Source: SB11 sp964584305 (GTDB lineage: Bacteria > Bacteroidota > Bacteroidia > UBA8524). From it: a stretch of 64,000 bases of DNA. Below are positions 38,096 through 46,542 of the stretch, piece after piece. The notes below the pieces were generated by a model that saw nothing but the letters and a program-made list of their open reading frames with translations, had not been told where the DNA came from and did no database searches. Position 1 is the stretch's first letter. Every line of letters begins with the position of its first letter. Made by a program: the position numbers and the translations under genes. The stretch is taken from contig CAZOZL010000010.1 of assembly GCA_964584305.1 (NCBI GenBank), forward strand, positions 1 to 64,000, written 5' to 3'.

Positions 38096-38192
38096 AAGCC
38101 AATATCCACTAACTAATTAAAAGCACGGTGCGTTTGCCCAAATAAAAAAATGCTTTTTATGCTGAATGCACGTTACTTTTAAATGGACTAAT

Positions 38193-38942
38193 CTACTTCT
38201 TTACTGTTAAGTACTTAAATTTTGCTACTCCCCATTTTTGTAGGCGGTATTGTATGCTGGTTAGCAATACTCCCAAACCATAAATAGAACTGCGTTTAAA
38301 GTTTATAGATGAGGCTTCATCAAAGTATTTGGTAGGGCAAGTAACTTCAGCAATATCAAAACCTGCCATAAATATTTGTGCCGTCATTTGATTATCGTAC
38401 ACAAAATCATCGCTATTGGCTTCTATATCAATTTTTTCAAAAATTTCTTTGCTAAAAGCACGGTAGCCCGTGTGGTACTCACTCAATTTTTGATTTATAA
38501 GTATATTCTGAAATAAAGTAAGGCAACGGTTAAAAATATATTTATAAATAGGCATACCCCCTTTTAATGCCCCTTTGCCCAAAATACGACTGCCATACAC
38601 TGCTGGATATACATTATTGGCTATAATACTTGCCATAGCTGTAATAAGCATGGGGGTGTACTGATAATCAGGGTGTAGCATTACAATTATATCAGCATCT
38701 AAATTTAGAGCAGTAGTATAGCAGGTTTTTTGATTGCCGCCATAGCCTCTATTTTTAGGATGTTTAATTACGTGTTTAATACCCAACTCACGCCCTTTGT
38801 CTGATGTTTCATCTTTACTGGCATCATCTACCAATACCACATCATCAACTATATCAAAAGGAATTTCGTTATAGGTTTTCTCTAATGTTAAGGCTGCATT
38901 GTAGGCGGGTAACACTACAACTAATTTTTTTCCGTTTATCAT
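38193..38942 (-). CDS. Glycosyltransferase family 2 (DPM1/GtrB-like)
   Basis: The 249-residue protein has the GT-A fold start VVVLPAYNAALTLEKTYNEI and the acidic motif VLVDDASKDET (about 35-47), then DADIIVMLHPDYQY with the metal-binding DxD-like region. It has no long C-terminal membrane domain, so it resembles polyprenyl-phosphate sugar transferases of the cytoplasmic face. The acceptor and donor are not determined by sequence. A TATTTTTG box lies 10 bases before the ATG. Confidence 0.9.
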   Translation of the reverse strand: MINGKKLVVVLPAYNAALTLEKTYNEIPFDIVDDVVLVDDASKDETSDKGRELGIKHVIKHPKNRGYGGNQKTCYTTALNLDADIIVMLHPDYQYTPMLITAMASIIANNVYPAVYGSRILGKGALKGGMPIYKYIFNRCLTLFQNILINQKLSEYHTGYRAFSKEIFEKIDIEANSDDFVYDNQMTAQIFMAGFDIAEVTCPTKYFDEASSINFKRSSIYGLGVLLTSIQYRLQKWGVAKFKYLTVKK

Positions 38943-38952
38943 TACAAAGGTG

Positions 38953-38960
38953 CAAAAATA
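38953..38960 (-). promoter_or_regulatory. Predicted -7 box (TATTTTTG) of the GT2 gene
   Basis: The minus strand reads TATTTTTG with only 10 bases between it and the ATG. Confidence 0.45.
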
Positions 38961-39014
38961 CAGAACCCCAACTAAATAGTCAGGGTTCTCTCAAAATCTT
39001 TATCAAGTTTCTAC

Positions 39015-40394
39015 TTAAAAATGACTAAGCAAGGGCTGTATCACAAAAAATGCCAATATACCTGCCGCATACCCTATTAGTGCCAGTACAGATATACGTT
39101 TTGCATACCATATAAAATCTATTTTCTCCATACCCATAGCGGCTACTCCTGCTGCCGAACCTATTATTAAAGCACTACCACCAGTACCCGCGCAGTAGGC
39201 TATAAACTCCCACAAGCGTGCATCTTGCAAGTAGTATTTTACGCCATTAAACTCAATCATACCTTGCACTATTAAATCTTTGTGTTCCATTGCATATTTA
39301 TATGCTTCGGGATTAACAGACTCGGTGGCTAAAGCATACATACCTTGCGAGGCAGCAACCAAGGGTACGTTATCTACAATGGCAGAAAGTAAGCCAATGG
39401 TTACTACAATAGCATCATCATTTTTAATAGTATCGTTCATCCATTGTGCTAAACCTTCGAGTATATGTGTTGACTCTAACGAAGTAATGGCTAAAAGTAT
39501 CCCCAAGAAAAATAATACACTGGCTACATCAATTTTTGTTAACGCATGGATAGCGGTGTATGGTTTTTTCTCTTCTTCTGTTTTATCAATGTGTAATAGT
39601 TCTGATACTATCCAAACTATTGATAAACTAAGCAGCATACCCATATAGGGTGGCAAGTGAGTTACTGTTTTAAATATAGGCACAAACAATAGTGCGCCCA
39701 CCCCCAAAAAGAACATTAATTTACTGCCTTTTATATCTTCTCTTTCCATCGCCTTATCGTGGTCATAATCATCACGTTTAATCTCCCCCTTCATTTTAAA
39801 ACCTAAATAAATGAGTGGTGCTACCATACACGCTATACTGGGTACAATAAGCGTCATTATAATATTACCTGATGTTATTTGCCCACCAATCCAAAGCATA
39901 GTTGTAGTAACATCACCAATAGGAGACCATGCCCCACCAGCATTGGCAGCTACAACTACCATACTCACAAAAAATATACGTTGTTGCCTATCGTGAATTA
40001 AACGGCGCAATAGTGATACCATTACAATAGTAGTGGTAAGGTTATCTAATGCAGCCGACATAAAGAAGGCTAATATCGAGATTATCCAAAGTAGCTTGCG
40101 TGAGTCTTTGGTTTTAATTCGGTTGGTAATTACCTTAAACCCTTGGTGTGAGTCCACCACCTCTACAATGGTCATTGCGCCTAATAAAAAGAAAAGAATT
40201 TCTGCCGTTTCTGATAAGTGGTGCGATAAGTTTTCGGTAATATGATGAATATCGTCTGTGCCCAGCATCACCCATGCTGTCCAAGTAAGCACCCCTATTA
40301 ATAGTGCTGGTGCTGTTTTATTTATTTTAAGGGGATGTTCAAAAGCTATGGCTGCATAGCCAATAATAAAGATTAAAATAAGGGTTAATTCCAT
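39015..40394 (-). CDS. nhaD: NhaD-type sodium/proton antiporter
   Basis: The 459-residue polytopic membrane protein (about eleven helices) belongs to the ion transporter superfamily. Recognisable blocks are FFLLGAMTIVEVVDSHQGF, SAALDNLTTTIVMVSLL (Asp and Asn residues of the ion site), AANAGGAWSPIGDVTTTMLW and AIVDNVPLVAASQGMY. NhaD exchanges cytoplasmic Na+ or Li+ for external H+, giving salt and pH tolerance. It is transcribed alone. Confidence 0.93.
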   Translation of the reverse strand: MELTLILIFIIGYAAIAFEHPLKINKTAPALLIGVLTWTAWVMLGTDDIHHITENLSHHLSETAEILFFLLGAMTIVEVVDSHQGFKVITNRIKTKDSRKLLWIISILAFFMSAALDNLTTTIVMVSLLRRLIHDRQQRIFFVSMVVVAANAGGAWSPIGDVTTTMLWIGGQITSGNIIMTLIVPSIACMVAPLIYLGFKMKGEIKRDDYDHDKAMEREDIKGSKLMFFLGVGALLFVPIFKTVTHLPPYMGMLLSLSIVWIVSELLHIDKTEEEKKPYTAIHALTKIDVASVLFFLGILLAITSLESTHILEGLAQWMNDTIKNDDAIVVTIGLLSAIVDNVPLVAASQGMYALATESVNPEAYKYAMEHKDLIVQGMIEFNGVKYYLQDARLWEFIAYCAGTGGSALIIGSAAGVAAMGMEKIDFIWYAKRISVLALIGYAAGILAFFVIQPLLSHF

Positions 40395-40444
40395 TTTTTC
40401 GTATTTGAGGGCGCAAGATAAAATTTAATCACCATTTGCCAAGT

Positions 40445-40894
40445 TTAAGAAAAAGGATGCGGGGGTAAGTCTTGTAACCAAGCAAATTGTTGCTGCTGTT
40501 TATCTATTTTAAGATATAAATGTTGTACCCCATTACTTATCATTATACAATTTGCCCCAAAACCATAATTATACACCGCCGCTTGCGATAGCGTGGCGGG
40601 GTTAAGCACTACTGTAGGGGCTTTACACTCTACCAGCAAAGCGGGTGTACCCAAATTGTTATATACAATAATATCAACCCTGCGGCTACGCCCTAATATT
40701 TTTATGCCTTTTTCAACGCCTATTAGAGTGGCAGGCACGCCTTTCTCTTTTAGTAAATAGTGTATTATGTGCTGGCGCACCCACTCTTCGGGTGTAAGGC
40801 TTACATATTTCTTTCGCACTACATCAAAAATTAGTTTCCTTTGTGCTTCAGATTTCACCTTATAATTAAAAGGCGGTAAATTAAGTTGGTACAT
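40445..40894 (-). CDS. Stand-alone HsdR N-terminal-like (PD-(D/E)XK fold) protein
   Basis: The 149-residue protein consists of an HSDR_N_2-type domain: TPEEWVRQHIIHYLLKEKG, then RSRRVDIIVYN with the active-site Asp, and ALLVECKAP with the E-x-K pair. It is the nuclease-fold domain of type I restriction subunits without helicase or methylase partners, so it is not a restriction system. It sits head-to-head with holA (26 bp apart). Its role is unknown; DNA repair or metabolism is a guess from the neighbour. Confidence 0.85.
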   Translation of the reverse strand: MYQLNLPPFNYKVKSEAQRKLIFDVVRKKYVSLTPEEWVRQHIIHYLLKEKGVPATLIGVEKGIKILGRSRRVDIIVYNNLGTPALLVECKAPTVVLNPATLSQAAVYNYGFGANCIMISNGVQHLYLKIDKQQQQFAWLQDLPPHPFS

Positions 40895-40904
40895 ATAAAA
40901 AGTT

Positions 40905-40912
40905 CAAAAATA
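40905..40912 (-). promoter_or_regulatory. Predicted -7 box (TATTTTTG) of the HsdR-N gene
   Basis: The minus strand reads TATTTTTG 10 bases before the ATG. Confidence 0.4.
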
Positions 40913-40920
40913 TTCAATTC

Positions 40921-41943
40921 ATGGCAGCATCGGTAACTGCATCCTTCGAAAAAATAATAAAAGCCATACAGGCACGTCAGTTTTCTCCTGTTTATTTTTT
41001 ACAGGGAGAGGAATCTTTTTTTATTGACGAGATTCTTAATACTTTAGAAAATACTGTTTTAACACAGGCTGAAAAGGGATTTAACCAAACCGTTTTTTAT
41101 GGCAAAGAAACGAATATGATGACGATAGTAACGGCTGCACGTCGTTTTCCTATGATGAGCGACTATCAGGTTATTATGGTAAAGGAAGCACAAAATATTA
41201 GTGATATGGATAAGCTGCAAGCCTATCTTGAAAACCCTGTTGCAAGCACCATACTTGCATTTTCATACAAAGGAAAAAAACTTGATAAACGCACCAAAGT
41301 AGGTAAAATGCTTGAGAAGTTTACCTTGTTTACCTCTGCCAAGCTATACGATAACAAAATACCCAGCTGGACAGAAAACTACCTGCGCAACAAGGGGTAC
41401 ACAATCAATCAAAAGGCTTTAGCTCTGGTTTCAGAATCATTGGGTAACGATTTAAGTAAAATAGCGAATGAGCTGAATAAAATGCTACTAAACCTTGAAG
41501 GAGGAAGTACTACCAATATTACAGGCAAAGAGATTGAGGAGAATATAGGCATTAGCAAAGACTATAATATTTTTGAATTACAAGACGCTATTGGAAGACG
41601 CAACTTTGTAAAAGCCATTACCATTGCCGACTATTTTGCGCAATCAAAAAATGCTAACGGAAACTTGGTAGTGGTATTACCACAATTGTATAGCTTTTTT
41701 AGCAAACTATATAAAATACATTACTTGCGTGATAGAGGTAAGGAAAACGTGAGCCGCCAATTAGGCATCAATCCTTTCTTTTTTAACGATTATATCAACT
41801 ATTTCAAAAACTTCTCGTCTATAAAAGTTGAACATATTTTTACTGTCCTTTCTGAATTTGATTTAAAGTCTAAAGGAGTGAATGATACTGGCACTCCAAA
41901 CGGGCAATTAATGAAAGAGATGTTGGTAAAAATCTTTCATTAA
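40921..41943 (+). CDS. holA: DNA polymerase III subunit delta HolA
   Basis: The 340-residue protein is the delta subunit of the clamp loader, which opens the beta sliding clamp. The start SPVYFLQGEESFFIDEIL and the central blocks DYQVIMVKEAQNI, LGNDLSKIANELNKML and YNIFELQDAIGRRN are family-typical. It has no Walker A motif, as expected for delta. It lies upstream of a T9SS gene with only about 50 bp between them. Confidence 0.93.
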   Translation: MAASVTASFEKIIKAIQARQFSPVYFLQGEESFFIDEILNTLENTVLTQAEKGFNQTVFYGKETNMMTIVTAARRFPMMSDYQVIMVKEAQNISDMDKLQAYLENPVASTILAFSYKGKKLDKRTKVGKMLEKFTLFTSAKLYDNKIPSWTENYLRNKGYTINQKALALVSESLGNDLSKIANELNKMLLNLEGGSTTNITGKEIEENIGISKDYNIFELQDAIGRRNFVKAITIADYFAQSKNANGNLVVVLPQLYSFFSKLYKIHYLRDRGKENVSRQLGINPFFFNDYINYFKNFSSIKVEHIFTVLSEFDLKSKGVNDTGTPNGQLMKEMLVKIFH

Positions 41944-41994
41944 CAAAATTGTTAAACTTTTAACGTTTATTTGCTTAAAACTAACCGTACACTC

Positions 41995-43959
41995 ATGAAA
42001 AAAAATCTACTATTAGCTTTAGCCGTTTTGCCTACAATGGTTTTTGCCCAATCTACGGGCAATGATGCCAGCGTTATGCCACAGCTAAACAACATTAAAA
42101 CACCAGCCCACATAGTTCCGTTTAAGAGCTATACAACGAATAATAACTCGTTTCAAAGAAAAGCGGGCGATTTGCCTTACAAATTTGATACATTGGGCTT
42201 TACTTTTTACGATTTACAAACAAACGCATCAATAGGCAATCGTTTATATGTTCATACTGATGGTAAAATATCAGTATCATGGACATATTCACCTGATAAT
42301 ACTGCTGAGTTTCCATTCCGTGGCAGTGCATACAGCCATTTTGATGGCTCAAACTGGAGTGCCGAACCAACGGCACGTATTGAAACAAATCAACGTTTAG
42401 GATGGCCAAGTATTGGTTTACTACCAGGAGGTATAGAGTATGTTATTGCTCACCATGCTACTGATGGTGGTTTTAATGTTATGAAAAATACTTCGGTAGG
42501 AGGTGCTACATGGACTACTGGACCAAGAGTATTATCTAAATCTAACCCAGCAGGTCGCCCTATATGGAACCGTAGTGCAAATAGTGGCAATATTATCCAC
42601 TTAATTAGTAATTATTCAGATTCTACGGCTACTACACATCCGCCAAACATTCGTGTGGATGGTGTATTATTACCTGCCACGTATTCTCGTAGTAAAGATG
42701 GTGGTGTAACATGGGATAAATCGTTAATCTTATTACCAGGGTACGATACTACTCGCTACTTGCGTGGTGGTGGAGACCAATATGCTATTGATGTGATGGG
42801 CAAGAACGTTGCTATTGTTATTGGTGATAATTTAGGCGGTGATGTCGCTTTATGGAAATCTACCGACGATGGCGAAACATTTACAAAAACCATAGTAGAT
42901 ACTTTTGCTTTTGCACCTTATACCAATGATAAAGTAATAGGCAGTAATGTACCTACAAATGATGGCTCTGTTGATGTTGCCCTTGATGCCAACGGAAATG
43001 CACACGTTTTTTGGGGATACTCTGAAGTAACTAAAAATGACCCAAGTCCCGATTCTTCTTTCTTTGTTCCTGCTTCAAACCGTATTATGTACTGGGGCGA
43101 GCAAACCAATACCAAAGTTATAATAGGTGGTATGTTAGATATGAATGGTGATACTTTATTAACTCTTGCACCAGGTACTAGCCGTTCATTAAACAATGGT
43201 AACCTACCTCGTTTACTGGGTGCTGATGGCAACATTGTTGATCTTACTTCAGTAGCTCGCTATGGTAATACTTCATTAGCTACTATGCCCAGTGCAATGG
43301 TAGATGCCCAAGGACGTATATTTTGTATTTATTCTGCGCCACTTGAAGGAGATATATACTTAGGTGATCTTGCATCATCATCAAACTATCGTGATATATT
43401 TATCACCTACTCTACTGATAATGGTGCTACTTGGTCAGACCCTCAAAATGTAGTTCAAGGTCATGGCACTGAAGATGTGTTTGGCTGCATTGGGCAACAA
43501 ATAGAAAACGGTAATTTGCATATAATATGGCAACGTGATGAGATACCAGGTACAAACCTGCAAAACAACTCAAACGATGGATCACACCCTACTGTAAGCA
43601 ATGCTATTCTTCATGCAACTATACCAGTACAAGTGATATTAAACAACCAAATTGGCTTAGGTCCTGGTGTTAGTGTAAAAGAAGTAAACAGGCAAAATGT
43701 ATATATTACTACTGGTTTTTACCCCAACCCTACCAGTAATGGTGGTGAAGTAGAGATTTTCTTAACAGAAACTAGTACTGTAAAACTTACGGTAAGCAAC
43801 CTATTAGGACAAACTATAATTAACCAAAATTTAGGTAAAACAGCACCAGGTAATACTACCATAAATGTAAATACCGAAAACTTTACAAGTGGTGTGTATA
43901 TGTACACCATATCAACCGATACTTATGCAATAAGCGGTAAAATGATAGTGAACAAATAA
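41995..43959 (+). CDS. T9SS-exported Asp-box beta-propeller-like protein
   Basis: I use the ATG at 41995, because the signal peptide MKKNLLLALAVLPTMVFAQ starts there; a TTG eight codons upstream adds nothing useful. The 654-residue product has sialidase-type Asp-boxes SKDGGVTW (about 233), STDDGETF (about 289) and STDNGATW (about 473), which point to a BNR-repeat propeller. The C-terminal T9SS type A sorting domain (about 575-654) has FYPNPTSNGG and VSNLLGQT. There is no confident catalytic set of a sialidase, so the ligand is unknown. Confidence 0.85.
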   Translation: MKKNLLLALAVLPTMVFAQSTGNDASVMPQLNNIKTPAHIVPFKSYTTNNNSFQRKAGDLPYKFDTLGFTFYDLQTNASIGNRLYVHTDGKISVSWTYSPDNTAEFPFRGSAYSHFDGSNWSAEPTARIETNQRLGWPSIGLLPGGIEYVIAHHATDGGFNVMKNTSVGGATWTTGPRVLSKSNPAGRPIWNRSANSGNIIHLISNYSDSTATTHPPNIRVDGVLLPATYSRSKDGGVTWDKSLILLPGYDTTRYLRGGGDQYAIDVMGKNVAIVIGDNLGGDVALWKSTDDGETFTKTIVDTFAFAPYTNDKVIGSNVPTNDGSVDVALDANGNAHVFWGYSEVTKNDPSPDSSFFVPASNRIMYWGEQTNTKVIIGGMLDMNGDTLLTLAPGTSRSLNNGNLPRLLGADGNIVDLTSVARYGNTSLATMPSAMVDAQGRIFCIYSAPLEGDIYLGDLASSSNYRDIFITYSTDNGATWSDPQNVVQGHGTEDVFGCIGQQIENGNLHIIWQRDEIPGTNLQNNSNDGSHPTVSNAILHATIPVQVILNNQIGLGPGVSVKEVNRQNVYITTGFYPNPTSNGGEVEIFLTETSTVKLTVSNLLGQTIINQNLGKTAPGNTTINVNTENFTSGVYMYTISTDTYAISGKMIVNK

Positions 43960-44036
43960 GTCATTCCAAACTTGTTTCGGAATCTCAAACTTTAGATGTT
44001 GAAATAAATTTAGCATAACTAATTTAATTAGATAGA

Positions 44037-44068
44037 AAACCCCGCCTAAAATTTTAGGCGGGGTTTTT
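44037..44068 (+). terminator. Intrinsic terminator
   Basis: A perfect 30-base palindrome (arms AAACCCCGCCTAAAA / TTTTAGGCGGGGTTT) is followed by further T residues. It ends the T9SS gene's transcript 78 bp past its stop codon. Confidence 0.95.
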
Positions 44069-44081
44069 GTATTATTAGGGC

Positions 44082-44852
44082 GTGAATAAATGGCTGCTCT
44101 CTTTTCTGTTCCTAATTATATATGGCAATTGCTTGGCTATTGAAAACTATAAAGTAGGTGATACACTTACCGTTTTTATTAAAAGTGGGCTTATACTAAG
44201 ACAAAGTGCCTCGCCAAACGCAAACAATTTGATAACGATACCTTTAGGCGGAAAAGTACTTGTGAAAAAGCAACTACCCAGAGAAATAGCGCATAAGGAT
44301 AGTTTTGCTTCTATGCGCCTGATAAAAGGTTTTTGGGTAAATGTAGAGTACAAAGGACAAGTAGGTTATGTTTTCGATGGTTATTTATCGTCCTTTCCCT
44401 CCCCTATTATTTTTAAATCAGAGTTTTACCGAAAAAACGGACATAGCACTGAAACAGGTTACTTGTTTACTCACTTTAAAAAAGTGGGCGATGCTTTCGA
44501 CACTACACTTATACCCAAAGAATATGGAAACTATTACCAGTATCCCAGTCCATATACTAAGTATCAAAAATACTCACTAAAATTCACTAATGGTATTACC
44601 TACTCTAAAGTAGAGCATTTAGAAATTGGCAGTACGGATATAATTAAATTTGAGAACCATAGTTTAGATGAGGTATTATTATTAGCCAAAGCAGTTATAG
44701 ATACTTATAGTGATGAATACACTACCAATAAGTTTATTTATAATAAGCAAAGCAATACCTATATGATGGGTGCTGTTTATGATGCAGGCTGCTCTATTGA
44801 TATCTACGAAAAAAACGGTGTAGTATATTGGAGTAAATACTGTGGTTGTTAA
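44082..44852 (+). CDS. Secreted SH3-like domain protein
   Basis: The 256-residue product starts at a GTG with a signal peptide (about 1-20, LLSFLFLIIYGNCLA). The next part (about 25-105) is a bacterial SH3 domain: LILRQSASPNANNLITIPLGGKV and FWVNVEYKGQVGYVFDGYL. The C-terminal half (about 115-256) is not recognised and has a YDAGCSIDIYEKNG end with paired cysteines (GCS and CGC). It lies 11 bp downstream of the terminator. Confidence 0.75.
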   Translation: MNKWLLSFLFLIIYGNCLAIENYKVGDTLTVFIKSGLILRQSASPNANNLITIPLGGKVLVKKQLPREIAHKDSFASMRLIKGFWVNVEYKGQVGYVFDGYLSSFPSPIIFKSEFYRKNGHSTETGYLFTHFKKVGDAFDTTLIPKEYGNYYQYPSPYTKYQKYSLKFTNGITYSKVEHLEIGSTDIIKFENHSLDEVLLLAKAVIDTYSDEYTTNKFIYNKQSNTYMMGAVYDAGCSIDIYEKNGVVYWSKYCGC

Positions 44853-44868
44853 TCTGTCATTTATTCTC

Positions 44869-46269
44869 CTAAAAAATCTTATCAGGGTTTAAAATCCCTT
44901 TCGGGTCAAATACTTTTTTTATTCCTCGCATAAGGTCTAATTGCAACTCGCTAAAGGGTATATCCATATAGGGTTTTTGCAAAATTCCTATACCGTGTTC
45001 GCCGCTAATAGTACCGCCAAGGTTTTTACAAAGGGTAAAAATTTCTCGTATAGCTTTAGGCAATTCATTTTCCCAAGCAGCGTTGCTCATTTCTTTTTTT
45101 AAGATATTTACGTGCAGGTTGCCATCGCCTACGTGTCCAAAACACACACTGGTAAAACCATAATTTGCGCCTATCTCTTTCACGCCTTTTAGTAGTTGCG
45201 GCAATTCAGCACGGGGTACTACGGTATCTTCTTCTACGTAGGTGTTATTGGTTTTTATTACCTCGCCAATGCTGCGGCGTATTTTCCAAAGGTGTTCTTT
45301 TTGTTCAGCAGTATCGGCAAACAAAATATCTTCTGCGCCGTATTGCTCTAAAAACACGGCTATTGCTTCGCTTTGCGGATAAAGAGCTTCCAAATCATTC
45401 CCATCCAATTCAACTAATAAATAGGCTTCTATCCCCTCTTTAAAATCAAAACCCACTCCCATAGCATCAACCGATGCTTCTACCCCGCTGCGTTCCATAA
45501 ACTCTAAAGCACTGGGCAAATGCCCTGCCCTAAATACGTGGGCTACGGCTTCACAAGCCCTTTCGGCATTAGCAAATGGGGCAAGCATTAATACATTGTG
45601 CTTGGGGTAGCTTATTATTTTAAATACTATTTTGGTAACAATACCTAATGTACCCTCACTGCCCAATAATAGCTGTGTGAGGTTATATCCTGTACTATTT
45701 TTTAGCACATTTGCTCCCGTCCAAATTACTTCGCCATTGGGTAATACTATTTCAAGGTTTAATACATAATCACGGGTTACACCATATTTTAAGGCTCTTG
45801 GTCCTCCAGAGTTATGGGCAATATTTCCCCCCAAAAAACAACTGCCTTTACTGGCAGGGTCAGGCGGATAGAAATAACCTTTTTCTATTAATGCTTGTTG
45901 GAAAGTTTCGTTTATTACTCCCGCTTCTACCGTTGCTTGAAAGTTTCGTTCATCAATTTCTAAAATCTTATTAAAACGCTCCATAGCAATGCTCACCCCT
46001 GCACGCACAGGCAATGAACCTCCACTTAGCCCTGTCCCCGCACCACGAGGGGTTACTGCAATAGTATTCTCATTACACAAACGCATAATTAGCGACACTT
46101 CATGTACCGTTGCTGGTTTTACTACCACTTCGGGTGGAAAGTTGAGGTTACTCGTATAATCTTGCCCGTATTTATTGCGGTTTTCATCATCAGTAAAAAC
46201 AAACTCATTGCCTACAATAACTTTAAGTTGTTCTACTATGTTTGAAGTAACAGGATTGTATTGAGGCAT
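44869..46269 (-). CDS. FAD-binding oxidase, GlcD/lactate dehydrogenase type
   Basis: I choose the ATG at 46269 (product 466 residues, MPQYNPVTSN), because the 16 residues before it in a longer frame are not conserved and lie over the promoter. The FAD domain (about 40-215) has VTPRGAGTGLSGG, GGNIAHNSGGPRALKYG and LLLGSEGTLGIVTK. The C-terminal cap has the FGHVGDGNLHVN and SGEHGIG motifs of the family. It oxidises a 2-hydroxy acid such as glycolate or D-lactate. The GlcE/F partners are absent here. Confidence 0.92.
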   Translation of the reverse strand: MPQYNPVTSNIVEQLKVIVGNEFVFTDDENRNKYGQDYTSNLNFPPEVVVKPATVHEVSLIMRLCNENTIAVTPRGAGTGLSGGSLPVRAGVSIAMERFNKILEIDERNFQATVEAGVINETFQQALIEKGYFYPPDPASKGSCFLGGNIAHNSGGPRALKYGVTRDYVLNLEIVLPNGEVIWTGANVLKNSTGYNLTQLLLGSEGTLGIVTKIVFKIISYPKHNVLMLAPFANAERACEAVAHVFRAGHLPSALEFMERSGVEASVDAMGVGFDFKEGIEAYLLVELDGNDLEALYPQSEAIAVFLEQYGAEDILFADTAEQKEHLWKIRRSIGEVIKTNNTYVEEDTVVPRAELPQLLKGVKEIGANYGFTSVCFGHVGDGNLHVNILKKEMSNAAWENELPKAIREIFTLCKNLGGTISGEHGIGILQKPYMDIPFSELQLDLMRGIKKVFDPKGILNPDKIF

Positions 46270-46273
46270 TGCA

Positions 46274-46281
46274 CAAATATA
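46274..46281 (-). promoter_or_regulatory. Predicted -7 box (TATATTTG) of the GlcD-like gene
   Basis: The minus strand reads TATATTTG four bases before the chosen ATG, so the transcript probably has little or no leader. Confidence 0.5.
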
Positions 46282-46369
46282 TACTTCTCTCCGCTTGCTT
46301 AATCCATAATAATACAACTTTGAATAGTTAGAGTACGTCTGTCAATATGGAAAAATAGTGTAAATACGC

Positions 46370-46450
46370 CACCGTATTAGGAGTAAGCCCGTGCGGGGAA
46401 AGGGTACTTAGTTGATAATGCTAATAAGTTGACTTGAAAGGAGTTATTAT
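46370..46450 (-). repeat. Dispersed intergenic repeat family R2, copy 4 (degenerate)
   Basis: On the minus strand it reads CAACTTATTAGCATTATC, then AACTAAGTACCCTTTCCCC. This is closest to the 56.8-kb copy; the palindrome's second arm has eroded. It lies in the divergent space between the GlcD-like and DPP-IV-like genes. Confidence 0.6.
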
Positions 46451-46542
46451 AAGAGAACAAGCATAGCAACAATATTAAAATACAAATCACAACATTTTTA
46501 CTTAAAAACCTTTAGGTTTGAAATCTTGACTTACTACACTTT

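Larger units (their letters stand above)
37829..38192. other. Non-coding stretch with R1 repeat and promoter box
   Basis: No gene is visible in these 364 bases. They contain the promoter of the UpxY-like gene, an inverted copy of the R1 repeat (38038-38095) and AT-rich filler. Confidence 0.7.

Noticed and set aside
40445..40894. Part of a type I restriction system
   Set aside because: Only the HsdR N-terminal fold is present; there is no helicase, HsdM or HsdS gene nearby.
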